A stretch of 64,000 bases of DNA. Origin: CAVQFB01 sp963711675 (lineage in GTDB: Bacteria; Acidobacteriota; Terriglobia; Terriglobales; Acidobacteriaceae). Both the position numbers and the translations under genes were made by a program. Every line of letters starts with the position of its first letter. The stretch's first letter is position 1. The stretch covers positions 372,001-436,000 of the forward strand of contig CAVQFB010000011.1 in assembly GCA_963711675.1 (NCBI GenBank), read 5' to 3'. Of the stretch, positions 17,571-27,410 are shown one piece after another. A model generated the notes under the pieces. The model did not search any database. It was not told the DNA's origin and saw nothing but the letters and a program-made list of their open reading frames with translations.

Positions 17571-19337
17571 ATGACGAATGGCCCCGGGCTCGGAAAAAAC
17601 GATTTGGACCTCGCACCGAGCCTGGCAGCTGCTCCGAGATTGCTGGTCGAGCTCGAGCCCCGGCGCGTCGTCTTCCTGCAAAATCTGAAGGATATCTTCT
17701 TCCACCGCCGCCCTCCGCGCATACGGCTGGCCTCGCCTCCGGGTCGCTTCTGGCCCGATGTGTTCGTGAACCGGCGACTGCCGGTGCGGCCGTTCCTGGA
17801 ATCGTACGCGTACCATGTCGTGGTGGTTGCGCTGGCGTTTGGCTTGTCGGCGGCATGGCCACATCGAATTCGGCCGATTCATCAGGCCTCGAACACTGAA
17901 TCTGTTACTTATTATCCAGTCTCCGAATATCTGCCGCCTCTTAACACCGGAGCCCGTCCGTCACACCCCAAAAAAGGGGACCCTGTTTACGCGAGGCAGC
18001 GCATCATTTCGGTACCGCCTGAGGCTGACAATCGAACTCAGACCATCGTGACGCCCCCCGACATCAAGCTGCATAACGATGTGCCCCTTCCCAACATGGT
18101 GACATGGGGAGAGTCGAGTGTGCCGGTTCCCATCGCGGCCACCGAGCGCTCGAAGCTAAGCCTGCCCACGCTGCCGGTTTCCGTAGTTGCGCCGGCGCCT
18201 GAGGTCGAGCGCAGCAGTGAACGGCAGATACCGGCGTTGATTTCCTCGGTAATCGCGCCACCCCCGGATGTCAAGGCAGATGCTCGCGGGGTACAGGGAT
18301 TTCAGCCTTCGGTCATTGCGCCGCCTCCCAGCGTGAGCGCGGCTCTGGTCCGGAGAGTCGGCGATATCAACATCGGCCACGCGAATGTGGTCGCTCCGGC
18401 GCCGCAGTTGCCGGTAGCTGAGCAGCGTGCGGTCTCTGGACGGTCACGCGCGGTTCTTGCCGGGGCGCCAGCGGCAGTGGTGCCTCCGCCTCCGTCCCTG
18501 CACGGCTCGGGAACATCGAATGTGGGCGGGCGCGTCATCGCACTTGGCATACATCCGGCAGACGTCAAAGGTCCGGTTGCCGTACCCGCAGGAAAGCGCC
18601 GGGGAGAGTTCGCAGCCACGCCGGAGGGCAAGACGGGCGCAGCTGGTACTCCGAGCATTGCCGCAAACCGCGACTCTCGAGGTGGCGGTGCCGACGGCGG
18701 AGGCAGGAGCCGGGACGGCTCGGGAGGCTCAAACACCGCGAAGGGAGTTCCCTCCGGGATTTACGTCGGTGCTGGCCCAAACCCTGGCGCGAATTCAGGC
18801 ATGGCCGGCGATCCGTCTCAGTCTCATACCATGGTTGACCCGGCGCTGATCGCCGACGCCACTCCTCCCAGACCGACAAGCGTCCCTCACGGTGGAGCGA
18901 AGCCTGTCGAAGAAGGCAAAGCGACGGATCTCGAAAAAAAGGTGTTCGGCGGGCGCCGGTTCTATTCCATGACTCTGAACATGCCGAACCTGAATTCTTC
19001 GGGAGGAAGTTGGGTGATCCGCTTTGCCGAACTCAGGACGGAGAGTATCAAAGGCGATTTGATCGCACCCGTCGCCACACAGAAGGTGGACCCGGCTTAC
19101 CCCATCGAGGTGATGCGGCAGAACGTCGAAGGCACGGTTACGCTACACGCGGTGATTCGCAGCGATGGGACCGTAGGTGATGTAAGCGTGCTGCAAGGGG
19201 TGGATGACCGGCTCGACGAGTATGCCCGCAGTGCGCTCTCTCGCTGGCACTTCCTGCCCGCAACGAAGAATGGGAACGCGGTTCCGCTGGAGGCAGTAGT
19301 CAGGATCCCATTTCGCCTTCGCCGGTCACAGTTCTAA
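17571..19337 (+). CDS. TonB-like energy transducer with long Pro-rich periplasmic linker
   Basis: 588 residues. A cytoplasmic N-terminus of about 80 residues precedes one membrane segment (YAYHVVVVALAFGLSAAWP). A very long low-complexity linker follows, with five spaced VVAPxPxV-type repeats (near residues 203, 228, 249, 273 and 303) and a Gly/Ser-rich stretch. The last ~90 residues form a TonB C-terminal domain (VDPAYPIEVMRQNVEGTVTL, DDRLDEYARSALSRWHF). It would couple inner-membrane proton motive force to outer-membrane receptors, such as the one at the end of this window. The N-terminus is longer than in canonical TonB; no ExbB/ExbD genes are adjacent. Confidence 0.85.
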   Translation: MTNGPGLGKNDLDLAPSLAAAPRLLVELEPRRVVFLQNLKDIFFHRRPPRIRLASPPGRFWPDVFVNRRLPVRPFLESYAYHVVVVALAFGLSAAWPHRIRPIHQASNTESVTYYPVSEYLPPLNTGARPSHPKKGDPVYARQRIISVPPEADNRTQTIVTPPDIKLHNDVPLPNMVTWGESSVPVPIAATERSKLSLPTLPVSVVAPAPEVERSSERQIPALISSVIAPPPDVKADARGVQGFQPSVIAPPPSVSAALVRRVGDINIGHANVVAPAPQLPVAEQRAVSGRSRAVLAGAPAAVVPPPPSLHGSGTSNVGGRVIALGIHPADVKGPVAVPAGKRRGEFAATPEGKTGAAGTPSIAANRDSRGGGADGGGRSRDGSGGSNTAKGVPSGIYVGAGPNPGANSGMAGDPSQSHTMVDPALIADATPPRPTSVPHGGAKPVEEGKATDLEKKVFGGRRFYSMTLNMPNLNSSGGSWVIRFAELRTESIKGDLIAPVATQKVDPAYPIEVMRQNVEGTVTLHAVIRSDGTVGDVSVLQGVDDRLDEYARSALSRWHFLPATKNGNAVPLEAVVRIPFRLRRSQF

Positions 19338-19363
19338 GGCTCAGCGGGAAAACAGGAGCGGGC

Positions 19364-21593
19364 TTATCGGCGGCCAGCGCCTGCGGCCTGATCTTTCTCC
19401 AGTGCCGCGTAAATTTCGGCAGCGGTGCAGACCTCGTAGTAGGAGCGGTCGGTCCACTTGGTAAGAGAGAAGTTCCTTGGATCGATGTGCGCGACCCGGC
19501 TTTCGCGAATCACAACGGTGCGGAAGATGCCGTTGCCAAGCGGCACGAGACCGCTGTAGAGGGAAAACTTCTCGGTCCCCCACAAGGCCGGAAGCGGCAG
19601 ATGCCGCGGCTGCAAGGAGATCTCCTGGCCCAACTTACGGAAGGCCGCATCGCTGATGCGAATTCCGCCCACGTTATAACTCATCCGGAAGTCTTCCGTA
19701 TTGTCTCCGGCGTCGGCGTCGCTCATCGTCTGGAAGGTGTACACGCGGAAGGGGCTGTTGAGATGCTCCATCGCCTTGCGCGCCCGCTTGTTGCAGGAAG
19801 AAAGACGGTCGCTTTCATTGAGCGCGTCGGAGATCATGATGCGGCGGTCGCCGTCCATCAGGTAGAGCGGCGGCGACTGCTGATACGAGATTCCAATGCC
19901 CAGTTCAAGACCGGGCAAACCCGAACGCGCCACCAGCTCGTTGTAACCGCGCACGATCTCGACAATCTCCCGCGCCAACACACAGCGCGCGGCCGACCGC
20001 CAAGGCAGCCTCTCCCTCCTTTTCCAGTAAAGCGAGGATGATGGCGTCGCCCTCGAGGAACACCTTGCTTGCGCCGTACTTGGCCAACAACTTGTTGACC
20101 GGATCGTAGAAGTTGAGGCTGAAGTACGAAGCGGGATTCAATCCGCGCTCGTTGAGCGAGCGGGTAAGGCGCGAGGAGTCACGAATGTCAGCCTTCAGAA
20201 TGACGTGATCGAGAATTTTTTCTTCCGTGGGCTTCTGCTCTTCCGGCAGCAGGAACTCGTAGAGCGTTCCGTTCACTGACGAGAGTTCACGCAGCTTCTC
20301 ATTGCCGAGGAGACTGATGCTGTCGAGTACCGCGTTCAAAGTTTCCAACCGGCGCAAGTCGCGGTGGTATCGGAGAAAGTCACGCAAAAAGCGGCTTGCG
20401 ATCTTGGCCCGCTCGGCTCCGCGCGCAGCCGCCACGCGCGCGACAGCGGAACGAAGGCTGTTGCTAGAAAGCTTGCCATGCTGTGCGATCAGTTTTTCCA
20501 CACGCTCGCACTCGACCTTCGACACCAGAGCATTTTTCAGTTGCTGGGCATTGATGCGAGGCGCGTACTCCGCCAGCAGTGGAACCACTTCGTACGAGGC
20601 AATGATGTGCTCCATCACGCCTTCGGATTCGAGGGCCGAAAGCCAGGCGGCCTGCCGAGCCCGCTGCGTCCGTCCTTGCGGGCTGGAATCGTCTGTGCCG
20701 ACGCCGACCAGTTCCTGCGCGTTTTCCGGCGCATTCATCCAGCCTTCCAAAACGCTCCCGTCCTCGGCGACGCTCGCACCACATTGGCTCAGAAAGTCCA
20801 TGACGATGCGGCGAAGATTGTCGAACCGGTCGGGATCTTGCCCGAAGTTGCCGAACATCACATAGTGTTCGGCGCTGAGATAGTCGTCCCGACCATCCTC
20901 CGTGAAAATCAGCAGGTTGAGAAAAAGATCGTAACCTTCGCTCGCGCTGTCGCCAAAAAACGATCGTCGAGTGCGAAGCAGGGTTTCTTTCTCAATTTCC
21001 CGCAAGGTACGAAAGAGTTCCTGTCCGACTTTGCGCAGGATGATCTTCTTGCGCACCTGAAATGCGGCAACCTGTTCGCGATACTCGTGGGCCTTCTGCT
21101 GCCGGACTCCCTCATATCCCTTGAGCATGATGCGGCAGCGTTCCAGCACCTGGGCAAACTGGGTGTTGAACTCCACGCGCAGGAATTTCACCAGTGCCAG
21201 CCGGGCCAGCAGATCGATGCAGATGTTTCCTTCCGCCTTGGCCCGGTTCAGAGCCGTGACCTGAAGTTCAGTCAAAAGCGGCTTAAGGTCTCCGGGCTCC
21301 GGCTTGCCACTGGACTTAGGGCCGGACGGAATGGGACCGGCAAACTGCTTTCTCTGCCAGCTCATGGGAATTTCTGCCGCCAGCGGAGTTTCCACCTCAC
21401 CGTGAAAGGCGATCAGGCGTGCCAGCTGAGAGCGAGCCGCTTCCACGAATTTCGGACTGAGATGAACATCGTGGCGCAGGTTGTCGATGCCAATTTGCAG
21501 GCCCTGCAAAGAAAGAGCGGGCCTGTAGCTGGCCAACGGCGCAGGCGCTACGTCTTCGGCTTGCCCAATTCTGAAAAAGGGGATACGTGGCAT
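19364..21593 (-). CDS. Large protein with C-terminal class III nucleotidyl cyclase-homology domain, one frameshift
   Basis: About 740 residues once a single shift near 19985 is bridged. The N-terminal ~440 residues are helical, Arg/Glu-rich and unlike any family I know. The C-terminal part resembles a class III adenylate/guanylate cyclase: HVILKADIRDSSRLTRSLN near residue 466 and KVFLEGDAIILALLE near 512 keep both putative metal-binding Asp residues. The second frame continues CVLAREIVEIVRGYNEL and GIGISYQQSPPLYLMDGDRR. Transition-state Asn/Arg residues could not be verified, so it may bind rather than cyclise nucleotides. The ATG at 21593 follows the upstream TPR gene's stop by four bases, so they form an operon. 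Confidence 0.7.
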
Positions 21594-21597
21594 GGAG

Positions 21598-23091
21598 CTA
21601 GTGTTTGTCCACCTCGGAGGCCGGCTCGGTACTCTGGCCGACCATGGTTGCGCGGAAGGTGGGCACAATCACAGCCTGCTCCACGGTAGGGATGTTGAGC
21701 GACGCCAACCGAAGTTCGAGCGCGTGCGCTTCCGCCTTGGCGCCAGTGGAGGTGTATGCGCGAATCAAGCGCTCCATCGACGCCGGGTCGGCAGGGTCTT
21801 CTTCCAGATGCGGAATCGCTTCAGCAAAGTTGCTCTGCGCTATCAGGACGGCCCCGGCGGCGGCGTGATACGCGATCTGTATCTGCGCATCGCGACTCTG
21901 TGCGGCCATCACGGCAAGTCTTCCGACGACGTCCGTCGCAGAGTCGACCGATCCAGCATCCGCCTGGCGTTCGGCTCGAATCCGCAGGATGCGCGCTTTC
22001 TCTTCATCCAAATCACTTTTGGACATCCGGCGTCGCTCATTGAGGGCGCTCTCGGCAGCCTGCAGCTGCTTCATCGACGCCTTGTAGTCCGGCTCGATCA
22101 TGGCAGCGATCACGTGTGCCTCGGCCTCCAACCGGACGATCCCGACAGCGTGAGCGTGCCTGGCCGCGTCCAGCAGAGCGTGTTCCGCCTGCTTGCGGTT
22201 GTTCTCGCGAATCCAGGTCGAGGCCGCCTGCAGTTCGTAGGTCAGGCGGTCGCTGTCGTTCTTGGCGAACATGATGGCCTTCGCGTACTCCTCGCGGGCT
22301 TCCTCTTCCTTGCCCATCAGCGCGTAAGTGTCCGCGACGCCCAGCTCGGAACCGAAACTGGGATCGATCCGGATCGCCGCGCGGTAGTGCTCAAGAGCAG
22401 CGTCAAAGTTCCCGGCCAGACGCAGCAGTTCGCCATAGGAATCCTGAGGATTGGGTTGATCGGGCTGCAGCGCCACGTAGCGCTCCATCATGTCAAACGC
22501 TTTGGGGAAATCTCCGCTGAAGGCGTAGGCATAACCCAGCTCGTTGATCGCTGCCGGGTAGTTCGGCGACAGGGCGACGGCGCGCTCCAGAATCATGGCG
22601 GCCTGCGGGTAGCGTTCCTGGCGCACCAGCCAGCTCCCGGCAAGGTACGCGACGCGCGGATCGTGGGGATACCGCGCCAGCAGGTCGTTCATGGCTGCGA
22701 TGGCGGGTACGAAATCATCTTCCTGCACGCCGCTGAGCCAGCGTATGAGCAACCGCTCGCCCGGCGTCACATGAGCGGCCAACTGCTTCGCCCGATTGCG
22801 CGCGCTCAGCTGCTCGTCCGGTTGCTGCGTGAGGTAGGAAATGAAGATGTAGCCGTCGGCGAACTTGGGATCCTTCTTGACTGAGGATCGCAGGTTGTCC
22901 AGGGCATCGGACAGACGCATGTACTCGATGTTCTTCATCGCGTCCTGGAAAAGCAGGCGGGCTTGAAGCGACGAAGTCGTAACCGGCAGTGAGGTCGAGG
23001 CAGCTTTGGATTTGTGGAGGTTTGCGTCGGATGCGAATGCCGTGGCTACACACAGAAGAAGCAGCGCAGAACCGAATCGGGGCCCACCCAT
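21598..23091 (-). CDS. Exported tetratricopeptide repeat protein
   Basis: 497 residues with a signal peptide (GSALLLLCVATAFASDAN) when started at the ATG at 23091; an upstream GTG-type extension to 23175 was rejected because it buries the signal. At least six TPR-like helical pairs follow, including YAFSGDFPKAFDMMERYVAL and LLRLAGNFDAALEHYRAAIR. This is a periplasmic protein-protein interaction scaffold. It directly precedes the cyclase-homology gene, suggesting that the two work in one envelope-signalling unit, which is inference from spacing alone. Confidence 0.82.
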   Translation of the reverse strand: MGGPRFGSALLLLCVATAFASDANLHKSKAASTSLPVTTSSLQARLLFQDAMKNIEYMRLSDALDNLRSSVKKDPKFADGYIFISYLTQQPDEQLSARNRAKQLAAHVTPGERLLIRWLSGVQEDDFVPAIAAMNDLLARYPHDPRVAYLAGSWLVRQERYPQAAMILERAVALSPNYPAAINELGYAYAFSGDFPKAFDMMERYVALQPDQPNPQDSYGELLRLAGNFDAALEHYRAAIRIDPSFGSELGVADTYALMGKEEEAREEYAKAIMFAKNDSDRLTYELQAASTWIRENNRKQAEHALLDAARHAHAVGIVRLEAEAHVIAAMIEPDYKASMKQLQAAESALNERRRMSKSDLDEEKARILRIRAERQADAGSVDSATDVVGRLAVMAAQSRDAQIQIAYHAAAGAVLIAQSNFAEAIPHLEEDPADPASMERLIRAYTSTGAKAEAHALELRLASLNIPTVEQAVIVPTFRATMVGQSTEPASEVDKH

Positions 23092-23305
23092 GGATAATCC
23101 TCGGAACCTATTGATTTCACTGCTGGTTCTCAGAGGAGCGTAGCACGCAGTGGGTGCGTGACCAACGTTACCCAAGTTACGTCCGGAAGTACCTGATTTG
23201 CCACGAGAAAGAGCGAGAAAGAGTCACAGCGGAAGGCAACGCGCTCCGGAGTTTGCTGGGCTCTGGGCTAGGCCGGGGCGAAGGCCGAATGATTCCGGCG
23301 CAGAA

Positions 23306-25021
23306 CTACTTGCCGCCGAACTGACTCCTCAATCTCGCTGGTTCGAATTCGTCGCCCCGCACCCAGCCGACCAATGGCGGCATCGCCGCCGCTTCCCAGC
23401 CCAGCGCGAATCCAAGACGTGCCACCACGGAGTCGCCGGTGAAGTTCATGTCGGGACGGTATTCGTCACTCGGCTGGTGGTAGCGCTTTTCCGTGTACTC
23501 CCGATCCTGCTGAAGCCCCCACGCTTCGTCGTGTCCCTTAAATTTCATCCCCTCGTTGATCGAGAAGGAAGGAATTCCGACTCGCGCCAGGCTGAAATGG
23601 TCGGAGCGATAGTAGTGTCCGGCTTCGGGGCGGGCATCCGGACGAATGGTCATCAGAAATTCTTTCGCCGTTGCCTGAACCTGCGGATAAAAAGTCGTGC
23701 GCTCGGCTCCCGACACTTCGACCTCCTGAGGAGCGCCGAGTGGCTTCACATCGTCGAAATTGAGATCGAGCGAGATCTTGCCCGCGGGCATGGGAGGATG
23801 TTTGCCCAAATATTCCGATCCCAGCAAACCTTGCTCCTCAGCCGTGACCGAAGCAAAGATGATCGAACGTCGGGGTTTCTGTGCAGATTGGCCGTACGCG
23901 CGTGCGATCTCCAGCAGAATGCCGCACCCCGTCGCGTTATCCTCGGCACCGTTGAAGATATTGTCGCCGGGCATTTCGGGACGGATGCCGAAGTGATCGT
24001 AGTGCGCCGTGTACATGACCGCCTGGTCGCGGAACTTTGGATCCGCGCCGGACAGGATCGCGACCACGTTGCTCGACTCGAAGGGACGAACCTTGCTCAC
24101 CATGTGCGCGTGCAGCTTGACCGGCAAAGTGACAGGATGGAAATCACGCGAATTCCCATCCATCATCATTTTCTGCAGATCCATTCCACTGGCCTGCGCG
24201 AGTTTCTGGGCAACATCGAAATGAATCCACGAGGCCACTTTCAGCGTCGGTTGCCCTTCCAGCTTCAAGTACGACTTCTCGCCTGAATTGGAGTTGCGCA
24301 CCACATCCCAGCCATAGCTGGCCATTTCTGTCTTGTGAATCAGCAGCACGCCCACTGCTCCCTTGCGCGCCGCTTCTTCATACTTGTAGGTCCAGCGCCC
24401 ATAGTAGGTGAGGGCCCTGCCCTTGAAGAACTGCGGATCGTCCGAGGATGGTTCGTTCACCATCATCAGCAGGACCTTGCCCTTTACGTCGACGCCTTTG
24501 TAATCGTCCCACTTGTATTCTGGAGCTTCGATGCCGTAGCCCACCCACATGATGTCGGCATCCACGTCCGATTCCGGCTGCTGGGTCTGGTCATAGGCGA
24601 CGTAGTCTTCGAGCGGCTTCAGCGGCATCTCGCTGCCCTTCGAAGGAGCCAGCGTGAATTGCGTTTGCGGTAGCGTGGTCACGCCGACGAGCGGAACTTT
24701 CTGCAGGTAGGTCCCGTTGTCGCCGGCGGGCTTCAGTCCGTAGAGCGCGAATTGCGTACCGATGTATTCCGCAGCCAGTTCCCCGCCGCGCTGGCCGGTG
24801 CCTCGCCCTTCCAGCAGGTCGTGAGAAAGAAAACGAACGTGCTGGCGAATGTGTTCCGGATCGATTGTTTCTATCGCAGTCACAGCGGGCGCAGGCAAAC
24901 GCGGGAAGGCGACGAATGACGCCTTTTTCTGAGGCGGTGGAGCTTGTGCACACAGAGTTGAAACGGCCCACGCGATGGAGAACAACACGATCGAGGACAG
25001 AACCAGACTCTTTCGAATCAT
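23306..25021 (-). CDS. Exported M28 family zinc aminopeptidase
   Basis: 571 residues with a signal peptide (LVLSSIVLFSIAWAVSTLCAQ). The M28 zinc ligands are all readable: His/Asp in YTAHYDHFG, Asp in NGAEDNATGCG, Glu-Glu in TAEEQGLLGS, Asp in SLDLNFDD and the late His in RYHQPSDEY. A protease-associated-type insertion (VGYGIEAPEYKWDDYKGVDV) sits between the N-terminal cap and catalytic domain. It should release N-terminal residues from peptides in the periplasm or outside the cell, part of the peptide-scavenging set that also includes the M1 and M24 enzymes of this window. Confidence 0.92.
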   Translation of the reverse strand: MIRKSLVLSSIVLFSIAWAVSTLCAQAPPPQKKASFVAFPRLPAPAVTAIETIDPEHIRQHVRFLSHDLLEGRGTGQRGGELAAEYIGTQFALYGLKPAGDNGTYLQKVPLVGVTTLPQTQFTLAPSKGSEMPLKPLEDYVAYDQTQQPESDVDADIMWVGYGIEAPEYKWDDYKGVDVKGKVLLMMVNEPSSDDPQFFKGRALTYYGRWTYKYEEAARKGAVGVLLIHKTEMASYGWDVVRNSNSGEKSYLKLEGQPTLKVASWIHFDVAQKLAQASGMDLQKMMMDGNSRDFHPVTLPVKLHAHMVSKVRPFESSNVVAILSGADPKFRDQAVMYTAHYDHFGIRPEMPGDNIFNGAEDNATGCGILLEIARAYGQSAQKPRRSIIFASVTAEEQGLLGSEYLGKHPPMPAGKISLDLNFDDVKPLGAPQEVEVSGAERTTFYPQVQATAKEFLMTIRPDARPEAGHYYRSDHFSLARVGIPSFSINEGMKFKGHDEAWGLQQDREYTEKRYHQPSDEYRPDMNFTGDSVVARLGFALGWEAAAMPPLVGWVRGDEFEPARLRSQFGGK

Positions 25022-25170
25022 CCAGAAGGTCTCCCGGAAAAGGGGCTCGGCTACTGGAGAGTCATTGTATGGGAAGCCGGTGCAAACGGCAGATTGACGG
25101 ATCGGTGACCTGCCGGGCAGGATGCGGTTATCAGCCTTGCATTCGGCTCATTGTCCCGACATCTTGGATC

Positions 25171-25188
25171 ATCCCGCGACCGCGGGAT
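25171..25188 (-). terminator. Palindromic hairpin after the mutY operon
   Basis: Perfect eight-base arms ATCCCGCG and CGCGGGAT with a two-base centre lie 15 bases after the thioredoxin-like gene's stop. There is no T tract on the minus strand, so termination is only suggested by position at the operon end. Confidence 0.3.
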
Positions 25189-25202
25189 CAGTTCTTCGAA
25201 CC

Positions 25203-25736
25203 TCAACCAGCGCGGAAGTCGCGGACATCCTCCCCCGGCTGGAAGATAGCGGCGGGAATAGCTTTCGATTGCTCCGCCATCGCGCGATTGATCTGCTCGA
25301 AATCACTCTTGACCCATCCCACGCTCGAGACTTCGATCTCGCCGTCCTGGGCGATCCAGAAGATGGTGGGAACGTTGGTCAATCCATAAGCATTGGACAC
25401 GGGATAAGTGTGAGTGTTATCGAGCAGGATCGGGAAGGTCACACCAAACTGCTTGGCAAACGCGGCGGTGTCTTTTTTGTCGTTCTGCGACACTCCCACC
25501 AGGGTCACGTTCTTGTCGCGGTAAGCCTTATAAAGCCGTTCGAGAAAAGGAAAGGTGTATTGACATGTGGGGCACGATACCTTGAAGAATGCCGCGACCA
25601 CCGGTCCGCGCGCCAATGCCTCCTGCAAGTTGAATTTCTTGCCGTCCATCGTTTCCAGGGTGAAGTCGGGAGCGGTTTTCCCGACGGTTAACGCTGCCAT
25701 TTCCTCTCCTCCGAATAAATTGCGGAACCATTTCAT
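25203..25736 (-). CDS. Thioredoxin-fold protein, AhpC/TSA-TlpA type
   Basis: 177 residues with the redoxin order PDFTLETMDGKKFNL, then VAAFFKVSCPTCQYTFPFLE containing Cys-x2-Cys, then VGVSQNDKKDTAAFAKQFGV and NAYGLTNVPTIFWI with the cis-Pro. There is no signal peptide, so it acts in the cytoplasm as a thiol-disulphide reductase or peroxiredoxin-like enzyme. It starts 18 bases after mutY ends and is the last gene of the operon. A ten-residue MKWFRNLFGG leader precedes the domain; an internal ATG at residue 13 is possible. Confidence 0.87.
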   Translation of the reverse strand: MKWFRNLFGGEEMAALTVGKTAPDFTLETMDGKKFNLQEALARGPVVAAFFKVSCPTCQYTFPFLERLYKAYRDKNVTLVGVSQNDKKDTAAFAKQFGVTFPILLDNTHTYPVSNAYGLTNVPTIFWIAQDGEIEVSSVGWVKSDFEQINRAMAEQSKAIPAAIFQPGEDVRDFRAG

Positions 25737-25754
25737 TGCGCCGGCTCCTGGTGG

Positions 25755-26792
25755 TTAGATGATCTCCGCCGCTCGCAGGATTTTCCGAGTTAAGCCTGTC
25801 AGGGGCAGACGTACAAGTCGCGAATCGGGCACCCATCGGCCTTTCACGCCTGAAGGCGCTGGTTCGGGGACCACTCGCACCGAGTAATCCGTCACCGTGA
25901 TCGCGTGCTTCAGCGTCAGCGCCTCGTTCGCCTCAACATGGGCGCTGGAGATCTCAGGCAGTTCCCACATTCCGGGCATGAGCGTGCTGGCTTGTGGCCG
26001 TTGGACGAGGAACACAGAATGGTTCCGGCGATCGAGCGCGTATGTGAGGCTTCGCGTCTGGCGATCTTTTCGTTTTGGCTTCGCGATCGCGCCGCGCGTC
26101 GCGCACAGCTTGAAAACCGGACAGACATCACATTTGGGTTGCCGCGGCAGGCACACTGTGGCGCCAAGCTCCATCATGGCTTGATTGAAATCACCAGGAC
26201 GGGTGGCGCTCAACAGTTCCTGTGCGCACTGCCAAGGTTCAGTCTCATTGAGGACCTTGCCACTGATGCGTTGCAATACTCGCTCGACATTCCCGTCGAC
26301 CACGGCAACCGGCTGCCCGAACGCGATGCTGGCGATGGCTGCGGAGGTGTAGCGTCCAATACCTGGCAACTCTCGAAGTCCTTCCGCCGTCTGCGGAAAC
26401 ACGCCGTGGTATTCCCTCGCAACTATCCTGGCGGCCTCGTGCAGCATCCGGGCCCGGCGGTAATAGCCCAGGCCGCTCCAGGCGGCCAGAACTGAAGCCA
26501 ACCGTGCCGAGGACAACACTTCGACTGTGGGAAACCGTCTAAGAAAGCGCTGATAGTAGTCGACCACGGCCGCGACCCGCGTCTGCTGCAGCATGATCTC
26601 GGAGAGCCACACGTGATAGGGGTCGCGGTCGGCACGCCAGGGCAGGTCACGCTTTTGCGCGTCGTACCAGCGCAGCAATTTGCGACGAAACAATCCCCGG
26701 CGTGAGGGGTTAAACAATGGAACCGGGCGTTCCGCAGTAGTGGGCGAAGCAGCGCCTGAAACTCGCCCAGAAGAGGATCGCCACTTCTTCAT
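25755..26792 (-). CDS. mutY: A/G-specific adenine DNA glycosylase
   Basis: 345 residues. It carries the MutY signature WLSEIMLQQTRV with the catalytic Glu, the helix-hairpin-helix LPGIGRYTSAAIAS, the catalytic Asp in AVVDGNVERVL, and the 4Fe-4S loop Cys-x6-Cys-x2-Cys-x5-Cys in CLPRQPKCDVCPVFKLC. A NUDIX-like C-terminal domain (SVFLVQRPQASTLMPGMWEL) recognises 8-oxoguanine. It removes adenine mispaired with 8-oxoG. The ATG at 26792 overlaps the stop of the upstream gene (ATGA), supporting this start over a longer frame to 26855. Confidence 0.95.
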   Translation of the reverse strand: MKKWRSSSGRVSGAASPTTAERPVPLFNPSRRGLFRRKLLRWYDAQKRDLPWRADRDPYHVWLSEIMLQQTRVAAVVDYYQRFLRRFPTVEVLSSARLASVLAAWSGLGYYRRARMLHEAARIVAREYHGVFPQTAEGLRELPGIGRYTSAAIASIAFGQPVAVVDGNVERVLQRISGKVLNETEPWQCAQELLSATRPGDFNQAMMELGATVCLPRQPKCDVCPVFKLCATRGAIAKPKRKDRQTRSLTYALDRRNHSVFLVQRPQASTLMPGMWELPEISSAHVEANEALTLKHAITVTDYSVRVVPEPAPSGVKGRWVPDSRLVRLPLTGLTRKILRAAEII

Positions 26793-27247
26793 TTCGCTGC
26801 CGGTGCGAGGGTAGAATGCGCGATCTCGACCCATCCTTCCTTCTGCTGTTGCCACACGGTCAGAACCCGCTGTGGCCCCTCAGGCAGCGGCTGGCCATTC
26901 CTGGTTCCGTGCAACGTGATGGTGTAGGCCACGACGAAGGTGTTGCCATTGAGTTCGGTCTGAAAATCGCCGAGAGAGTAGTCCTTCAGGTCCATCTGCT
27001 TCAAGCGCTCCATCGTGACGACACGATCGTGCTGGCCGTCGGCATTGATGGAAACGAAATTCGATGCGATCCGCCGGTCGACCTCATCCCAGTGTTTGGC
27101 CTTTATTTCTTTCCAGAAGACGCGCTCCAGATCTTCGCCGCCGGTCGCTTGCGAAAATGCAGTCGCAGGGCGCTCCTTCCAGACCGTGCAAGCCGAAAGC
27201 ACCGCCATCCCACAAATAAGGAGAATCACGCTCAAATGTCGGGACAT
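26789..27247 (-). CDS. NTF2-like (DUF4440-type) lipoprotein
   Basis: 152 residues with a lipoprotein signal and lipobox (MAVLSAC). The mature part matches the SnoaL/NTF2-like cone fold: FWKEIKAKHWDEVDRRIASN, FVSINADGQHDRVVTMERLK, VWQQQKEGWVEIAHSTL. Such small lipoproteins usually bind ligands rather than catalyse. It is the first gene of the operon with mutY and the thioredoxin-like gene and overlaps mutY by four bases. No link between an envelope lipoprotein and DNA repair is known to me. Confidence 0.8.
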   Translation of the reverse strand: MSRHLSVILLICGMAVLSACTVWKERPATAFSQATGGEDLERVFWKEIKAKHWDEVDRRIASNFVSINADGQHDRVVTMERLKQMDLKDYSLGDFQTELNGNTFVVAYTITLHGTRNGQPLPEGPQRVLTVWQQQKEGWVEIAHSTLAPAAK

Positions 27248-27316
27248 GCGCCGATTCTAACCCAAAGTTCCAGAGGCATTCGCCGCCCCGAGGGTTACCA
27301 TTACGGTGGCTCTGGG

Positions 27317-27345
27317 TTGACCCTCGCGGCAAGGCACGAAATAAT
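27317..27345 (+). promoter_or_regulatory. Sigma-70-type promoter of the 27411 gene and rlpA
   Basis: TTGACC at 27317-27322 and AATAAT at 27340-27345 are separated by 17 bases, five of six matches each to the consensus. The expected start of transcription near 27352 leaves a leader of about 60 bases before the ATG at 27411. Confidence 0.6.
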
Positions 27346-27410
27346 GAGCGGGCCTGGCTTCCGCAACCCGCGCGTGCAAATTTTCGCGCCCAAACATTTA
27401 CGGAGATACT

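Noticed and set aside
20364..21689. 441-codon frame antisense to the cyclase-homology gene
   Set aside because: Composition typical of an antisense frame; no domain, and it crosses the TPR gene end.
21592..22884. 430-codon frame antisense to the TPR gene
   Set aside because: Shadow of TPR coding; no recognisable motif or ribosome site.
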